Below, one piece after another: positions 56,101-64,000 of a DNA stretch of 64,000 bases (position 1 is its first letter; every line of letters starts with the position of its first letter). This stretch comes from Planococcus citri (taxonomy: Eukaryota > Arthropoda > Insecta > Hemiptera > Pseudococcidae): contig NC_088679.1 in assembly GCF_950023065.1 (NCBI RefSeq), positions 29,078,001 to 29,142,000 of the forward strand. The letters run 5' to 3'. The position numbers were made by a program, and so were the translations under genes. The notes beneath the pieces are model-generated. The model did no database searches and was not told where the DNA came from. It was given only the letters and a program-made list of their open reading frames with translations.

Positions 56101-59100
56101 AAATGGCCGTATGAGTTGAGTACGGCATTTTGTGAATGATGGAAAAAGGTGAAAATTTCCACTTACCAAGCACCTATGATTTGTGGAGACTTGGTCAAGA
56201 AATATCAAAATGGCCGTATGAGTTGAGTACGGCATTTTGTGATTGATGGAAAAAGGTGAAAATTTCCACTTACCAAGCACCTATGATTTGTGGAGACTTG
56301 GTCAGTGATTTTCAAGAAATATCAAAATGGCCGTATGAGTTGAGTACGGCATTTTGTGAATGATGGAAAAAGGTGAAAATTTCCTCTTTACAAGCACCTA
56401 TGATTTTAGGAGACTTGGTCAGTGATTTTCAAGAAATATCAAAATGGCCGTATGAGTTGAGTACGGCATTTTGTGAATGATGGAAAAAGGTGAAAATTTC
56501 CCCTTTACAAGCACCTATGATTTGTGGAGACTTGGTCAGTCATTTTCAAGAAATATCAAAATGGCCGTATGAGTTGAGTACGGCATTTTGTGAATGATGG
56601 AAAAAGGTGAAAATTTCCACTTACCAAGCACCTATGATTTGTGGAGACTTGGTCAATGATTTTCAAGAAATATCAAAATGGCCGTATGAGTTGAGTAAGG
56701 CATTTTGTGAATGATGGAAAAAGGTGAAAATTTCCTCTTTACAAGCACCTATGATTTTAGGAGACTTGGTCAGTGATTTTCAAGAAATATCAAAATGGCT
56801 GTATTAGTTGAGTACGGCATTTTGTGAATGATGGAAAAAGGTGAAAATTTCCACTTACCAAGCACCTATGATTTGTGGAGACTTGGTCAGTGATTTTCAA
56901 GAAATATCAAAATGGCCGTATGAGTTGAGTATGGCATTTTGTGAATGATGGAAAAAGGTGAAAATTTCCACTTACCAAGCACCTATGATTTGTGGAGACT
57001 TGGTCAATGATTTTCAAGAAATATCAAAATGGCCGTATGAGTTGAGTACGGCATTTTGTGAATGATGGAAAAAGGTGAAAATTTCCACTTACCAAGCACC
57101 TATGATTTGTGGAGACTTGGTCAGTGATTTTCAAGAAATATCAAAATGGCCGTATGAGTTGAGTACGGCATTTTGTGAATGATGGAAAAAGGTGAAAATT
57201 TCCACTTACCAAGCACTTATGATTTGTGGAGACTTGGTCAGTGATTTTCAAGAAATATCAAAATGGCCGTATGAGTTGAGTAGGGCATTTTGTGAATGAT
57301 GGAAAAAGGTGAAAATTTCCACTTACCAAGCACCTATGATTTGTGGAGACTTGGTCAGTGATTTTCAAGAAATATCAAAATGGCCGTATGAGTTGAGTAA
57401 GGCATTTTGTGAATGATGGAAAAAGGTGAAAATTTCCACTTACCAAGCACCTATGATTTGTGGAGACTTGGTCAAGAAATATCAAAATGGCCGTATGAGT
57501 TGAGTATGGCATTTTGTGAATGATGGAAAAAGGTGAAAATTTCCACTTACCAAGCACCTATGATTTGTGGAGACTTGGTCAATGATTTTCAAGAAATATC
57601 AAAATGGCCGTATGAGTTGAGTACGGCATTTTGTGAATGATGGAAAAAGGTGAAAATTTCCTCTTTACAAGCACCTATGATTTTAGGCGACTTGGTCAGT
57701 GATTTTCAAGAAATATCAAAATGGCTGTATTAGTTGAGTACGGCATTTTGTGAATGATGGAAAAAGGTGAAAATTTCCACTTACCAAGCACCTATGATTT
57801 GTGGAGACTTGGTCAGTGATTTTCAAGAAATATCAAAATGGCCGTATGAGTTGAGTATGGCATTTTGTGAATGATGGAAAAAGGTGAAAATTTCCACTTA
57901 CCAAGCACTTATGATTTGTGGAGACTTGGTCAGTGATTTTCAAGAAATATCAAAATGGCCGTATGAGTTGAGTAAGGCATTTTGTGAATGATGGAAAAAG
58001 GTGAAAATTTCTCCTTTACAAGCACCTATGATTTGTGGAGACTTGGTCAGTCATTTTCAAGAAATATCAAAATGGCCGTATGAGTTGAGTACGGCATTTT
58101 GTGAATGATGGAAAAAGGTGAAAATTTCCACTTACCAAGCACCTATGATTTGTGGAGACTTGGTCAGTGATTTTCAAGAAATTTCAAAATGGCCGTATGA
58201 GTTGAGTACGGCATTTTGTGAATGATGGAAAAAGGTGAAAATTTCCACTTACCAAGCACCTATGATTTGTGGAGACTTGGTCAATGATTTTCAAGAAATA
58301 TCAAAATGGCCGTATGAGTTGAGTACGGCATTTTGTGAATGATGGAAAAAGGTGAAAATTTCCACTTACCAAGCACCTATGATTTGTGGAGACTTGGTCA
58401 GTGATTTTCAAGAAATATCAAAATGGCCGTATGAGTTGAGTACGGCATTTTGTGAATGATGGAAAAAGGTGAAAATTTCCACTTACCAAGCACTTATGAT
58501 TTGTGGAGACTTGGTCAGTGATTTTCAAGAAATATCAAAATGGCCGTATGAGTTGAGTAGGGCATTTTGTGAATGATGGAAAAAGGTGAAAATTTCCACT
58601 TCTCAAGCACCTATGATTTGTGGAGACTTGGTCAGTGACTTTCAAGAAATATCAAAATGGCCGTATGAGTTGAGTACGGCATTTTGTGAATGATGGAAAA
58701 AGGTGAAAATTTCCACTTACCAAGCACCTATGATTTGTGGAGACTTGGTCAGTGATTTTCAAGAAATATCAAAATGGCCGTATGAGTTGAGTACGGCATT
58801 TTGTGAATGATGGAAAAAGGTGAAAATTTCCACTTACCAAGCACCTATGATTTGTGGAGACTTGGTCAGTGATTTTCAAGAAATATCAAAATGGCCGTAT
58901 GAGTTGAGTACGGCATTTTGTGAATGATGGAAAAAGGTGAAAATTTCCTCTTTACAAGCACCTATGATTTGTGGAGACTTGGTCAGTCATTTTCAAGAAA
59001 TATCAAAATGGCCGTATGAGTTGAGTACGGCATTTTGTGAATGATGGAAAAAGGTGAAAATTTCCACTTACCAAGCACCTATGATTTGTGGAGACTTGGT

Positions 59101-62100
59101 CAAGAAATATCAAAATGGCCGTATGAGTTGAGTACGGCATTTTGTGATTGATGGAAAAAGGTGAAAATTTCCACTTACCAAGCACCTATGATTTGTGGAG
59201 ACTTGGTCAGTGATTTTCAAGAAATATCAAAATGGCCGTATGAGTTGAGTACGGCATTTTGTGAATGATGGAAAAAGGTGAAAATTTCCTCTTTACAAGC
59301 ACCTATGATTTTAGGAGACTTGGTCAGTGATTTTCAAGAAATATCAAAATGGCCGTATGAGTTGAGTACGGCATTTTGTGAATGATGGAAAAAGGTGAAA
59401 ATTTCCCCTTTACAAGCACCTATGATTTGTGGAGACTTGGTCAGTGATTTTCAAGAAATATCAAAATGGCCGTATGAGTTGAGTATGGCATTTTGTGAAT
59501 GATGGAAAAAGGTGAAAATTTCCACTTACCAAGCACTTATGATTTGTGGAGACTTGGTCAGTGATTTTCAAGAAATATCAAAATGGCCGTATGAGTTGAG
59601 TAAGGCATTTTGTGAATGATGGAAAAAGGTGAAAATTTCTCCTTTACAAGCACCTATGATTTGTGGAGACTTGGTCAGTCATTTTCAAGAAATATCAAAA
59701 TGGCCGTATGAGTTGAGTACGGCATTTTGTGAATGATGGAAAAAGGTGAAAATTTCCCCTTTACAAGCACCTATGATTTGTGGAGACTTGGTCAGTCATT
59801 TTCAAGAAATATCAAAATGGCCGTATGAGTTGAGTACGGCATTTTGTGAATGATGGAAAAAGGTGAAAATTTCCACTTACCAAGCACCTATGATTTGTGG
59901 AGACTTGGTCAATGATTTTCAAGAAATATCAAAATGGCCGTATGAGTTGAGTAAGGCATTTTGTGAATGATGGAAAAAGGTGAAAATTTCCTCTTTACAA
60001 GCACCTATGATTTTAGGAGACTTGGTCAGTGATTTTCAAGAAATATCAAAATGGCTGTATTAGTTGAGTACGGCATTTTGTGAATGATGGAAAAAGGTGA
60101 AAATTTCCACTTACCAAGCACCTATGATTTGTGGAGACTTGGTCAGTGATTTTCAAGAAATATCAAAATGGCCGTATGAGTTGAGTATGGCATTTTGTGA
60201 ATGATGGAAAAAGGTGAAAATTTCCACTTACCAAGCACTTATGATTTGTGGAGACTTGGTCAGTGATTTTCAAGAAATATCAAAATGGCCGTATGAGTTG
60301 AGTAAGGCATTTTGTGAATGATGGAAAAAGGTGAAAATTTCCCCTTTACAAGCACCTATGATTTGTGGAGACTTGGTCAGTCATTTTCAAGAAATATCAA
60401 AATGGCCGTATGAGTTGAGTACGGCATTTTGTGAATGATGGAAAAAGGTGAAAATTTCCACTTACCAAGCACCTATGATTTGTGGAGACTTGGTCAGTGA
60501 TTTTCAAGAAATATCAAAATGGCCGTATGAGTTGAGTATGGCATTTTGTGAATGATGGAAAAAGGTGAAAATTTCCACTTACCAAGCACTTATGATTTGT
60601 GGAGACTTGGTCAGTGATTTTCAAGAAATATCAAAATGGCCGTATGAGTTGAGTACGGCATTTTGTGAATGATGGAAAAAGGTGAAAATTTCCCCTTTAC
60701 AAGCACCTATGATTTGTGGAGACTTGATCAAGAAATATCAAAATGGCCGTATGAGTTGAGTACGGCATTTTGTGAATGATGGAAAAAGGTGAAAATTTCC
60801 CCTTTACAAGCACCAATGATTTGTGGAGACTTGGTCAGTGATTTTCAAGAAATATCAAAATGGCCGTATGAGTTGAGTACGGCATTTTGTGAATGATGGA
60901 AAAAGGTGAAAATTTCCACTTACCAAGCACCTATGATTTGTGGAGACTTGGTCAGTGATTTTCAAGAAATATCAAAATGGCCGTATGAGTTGAGTACGGC
61001 ATTTTGTGAATGATGGAAAAAGGTGAAAATTTCCTCTTTACAAGCACCTATGATTTGTGGAGACTTGGTCAGTCATTTTCAAGAAATATCAAAATGGCCG
61101 TATGAGTTGAGTACGGCATTTTGTGAATGATGGAAAAAGGTGAAAATTTCCACTTACCAAGCACCTATGATTTGTGGAGACTTGGTCAAGAAATATCAAA
61201 ATGGCTGTATGAGTTGAGTACGGCATTTTGTGATTGATGGAAAAAGGTGAAAATTTCCACTTACCAAGCACCTATGATTTGTGGAGACTTGGTCAGTGAT
61301 TTTCAAGAAATATCAAAATGGCCGTATGAGTTGAGTACGGCATTTTGTGAATGATGGAAAAAGGTGAAAATTTCCTCTTTACAAGCACCTATGATTTTAG
61401 GAGACTTGGTCAGTGATTTTCAAGAAATATCAAAATGGCCGTATGAGTTGAGTACGGCATTTTGTGAATGATGGGAAAAGGTGAAAATTTCCACTTACCA
61501 AGCACCTATGATTTGTGGAGACTTGGTCAGTGATTTTCAAGAAATATCAAAATGGCCGTATGAGTTGAGTATGGCATTTTGTGAATGATGGAAAAAGGTG
61601 AAAATTTCCCCTTTACAAGCACCTATGATTTGTGGAGACTTGGTCAGTGATTTTCAAGAAATATCAAAATGGCCGTATGAGTTGAGTACGGCATTTTGTG
61701 AATGATGGAAAAAGGTGAAAATTTCCCCTTTACAAGCACCTATGATTTGTGGAGACTTGGTCAGTCATTTTCAAGAAATATCAAAATGGCCGTATGAGTT
61801 GAGTAAGGCATTTTGTGAATGATGGAAAAAGGTGAAAATTTCCACTTACCAAGCACCTATGATTTGTGGAGACTTGGTCAAGAAATATCAAAATGGCCGT
61901 ATGAGTTGAGTATGGCATTTTGTGAATGATGGAAAAAGGTGAAAATTTCCACTTACCAAGCACCTATGATTTGTGGAGACTTGGTCAATGATTTTCAAGA
62001 AATATCAAAATGGCCGTATGAGTTGAGTACGGCATTTTGTGAATGATGGAAAAAGGTGAAAATTTCCTCTTTACAAGCACCTATGATTTTAGGCGACTTG

Positions 62101-64000
62101 GTCAGTGATTTTCAAGAAATATCAAAATGGCTGTATTAGTTGAGTACGGCATTTTGTGAATGATGGAAAAAGGTGAAAATTTCCACTTACCAAGCACCTA
62201 TGATTTGTGGAGACTTGGTCAGTGATTTTCAAGAAATATCAAAATGGCCGTATGAGTTGAGTATGGCATTTTGTGAATGATGGAAAAAGGTGAAAATTTC
62301 CACTTACCAAGCACTTATGATTTGTGGAGACTTGGTCAGTGATTTTCAAGAAATATCAAAATGGCCGTATGAGTTGAGTAAGGCATTTTGTGAATGATGG
62401 AAAAAGGTGAAAATTTCTCCTTTACAAGCACCTATGATTTGTGGAGACTTGGTCAGTCATTTTCAAGAAATATCAAAATGGCCGTATGAGTTGAGTACGG
62501 CATTTTGTGAATGATGGAAAAAGGTGAAAATTTCCACTTACCAAGCACCTATGATTTGTGGAGACTTGGTCAGTGATTTTCAAGAAATATCAAAATGGCC
62601 GTATGAGTTGAGTACGGCATTTTGTGAATGATGGAAAAAGGTGAAAATTTCCTCTTTACAAGCACCTATGATTTGTGGAGACTTGGTCAGTCATTTTCAA
62701 GAAATATCAAAATGGCCGTATGAGTTGAGTACGGCATTTTGTGAATGATGGAAAAAGGTGAAAATTTCCACTTACCAAGCACCTATGATTTGTGGAGACT
62801 TGGTCAAGAAATATCAAAATGGCCGTATGAGTTGAGTACGGCATTTTGTGATTGATGGAAAAAGGTGAAAATTTCCACTTACCAAGCACCTATGATTTGT
62901 GGAGACTTGGTCAGTGATTTTCAAGAAATATCAAAATGGCCGTATGAGTTGAGTACGGCATTTTGTGAATGATGGAAAAAGGTGAAAATTTCCTCTTTAC
63001 AAGCACCTATGATTTTAGGAGACTTGGTCAGTGATTTTCAAGAAATATCAAAATGGCCGTATGAGTTGAGTACGGCATTTTGTGAATGATGGAAAAAGGT
63101 GAAAATTTCCCCTTTACAAGCACCTATGATTTGTGGAGACTTGGTCAGTCATTTTCAAGAAATATCAAAATGGCCGTATGAGTTGAGTACGGCATTTTGT
63201 GAATGATGGAAAAAGGTGAAAATTTCCACTTACCAAGCACCTATGATTTGTGGAGACTTGGTCAAGAAATATCAAAATGGCCGTATGAGTTGAGTACGGC
63301 ATTTTGTGATTGATGGAAAAAGGTGAAAATTTCCACTTACCAAGCACCTATGATTTGTGGAGACTTGGTCAGTGATTTTCAAGAAATATCAAAATGGCCG
63401 TATGAGTTGAGTACGGCATTTTGTGAATGATGGAAAAAGGTGAAAATTTCCTCTTTACAAGCACCTATGATTTTAGGAGACTTGGTCAGTGATTTTCAAG
63501 AAATATCAAAATGGCCGTATGAGTTGAGTACGGCATTTTGTGAATGATGGAAAAAGGTGAAAATTTCCCCTTTACAAGCACCTATGATTTGTGGAGACTT
63601 GGTCAGTCATTTTCAAGAAATATCAAAATGGCCGTATGAGTTGAGTACGGCATTTTGTGAATGATGGAAAAAGGTGAAAATTTCCACTTACCAAGCACCT
63701 ATGATTTGTGGAGACTTGGTCAATGATTTTCAAGAAATATCAAAATGGCCGTATGAGTTGAGTACGGCATTTTGTGAATGATGGAAAAAGGTGAAAATTT
63801 CCACTTACCAAGCACCTATGATTTGTGGAGACTTGGTCAGTGATTTTCAAGAAATATCAAAATGGCCGTATGAGTTGAGTACGGCATTTTGTGAATGATG
63901 GAAAAAGGTGAAAATTTCCACTTACCAAGCACCTATGATTTGTGGAGACTTGGTCAATGATTTTCAAGAAATATCAAAATGGCCGTATGAGTTGAGTACG

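Larger units (their letters stand above)
34427..64000. repeat. 117-bp satellite array, right block
   Basis: Same monomer and same variants as the left block, about 250 copies, continuing past the right edge. Markers absent from the left block include GCTGTATTAGTTGAG (near 35107, 45065, 50277, 56798, 57723, 60056, 62132) and the TATGGC dyad change, which is common here. The repeated 60- and 64-codon minus-strand frames throughout are by-products of the monomer, not genes. Confidence 0.98.

Noticed and set aside
3150..63347. Dozens of near-identical 60- and 64-codon minus-strand ORFs
   Set aside because: They are one reading frame of two or three satellite monomers, begin at non-ATG codons and recur only where a 107-bp monomer keeps the frame open. 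They are by-products of the repeat.

Overview
The window looks like a eukaryotic, probably insect or other arthropod, nuclear genome. It is AT-rich, contains long satellite DNA, carries an LTR retroelement with a lysine-tRNA-like primer site, and has short introns (about 80-110 bp) with ordinary GT-AG borders. I cannot name the species. I see no tRNA, rRNA or CRISPR array and no ordinary host gene beyond one doubtful exon near the left edge.

Layout: 1-989 is unique AT-rich flank. 990-13087 is a tandem satellite with a 117-bp monomer (about 104 copies; common 107- and 116-bp variants). 13088-34422 is one intact LTR element of 21,335 bp lying on the minus strand. 34427-64000 is the same satellite again (about 250 monomers), running off the right edge. 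The element sits inside one satellite monomer, flanked by a 4-bp target duplication (AGTT). Its two 1,124-bp LTRs read identically, so it is a very recent insertion.

Inside the element, in its own sense (right to left): 5' LTR (33299-34422), primer binding site (33278-33292), a hairpin with a candidate splice donor, a leader of about 4.8 kb built of diverged tandem duplications and hairpins with small exon-like ORFs, a 950-aa protein (SGNH-like domain plus retropepsin), about 7 kb of hairpin-rich non-coding sequence holding at least one small three-exon gene, a 778-aa protein (RING-like finger, coiled coil, basic stretch, SGNH-like domain), small terminal exons, a purine-rich polypurine tract (with a second copy 130 bp inside), and the 3' LTR. 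I find no reverse transcriptase, RNase H or integrase reading frame, so the element is probably mobilised in trans while supplying its own protease and two large structural or RNA-binding-like proteins.

The most unusual material is in the spaces between the big ORFs. A small gene (21262-21722) reads cleanly through three exons with matching phases. Other exon-like segments resemble it weakly and may be a family of small spliced proteins. Two separate arrays of hairpins change their stem sequence from copy to copy while keeping complementarity, with constant loop motifs, which points to selected secondary structure in RNA or DNA. Several other long stems surround them.
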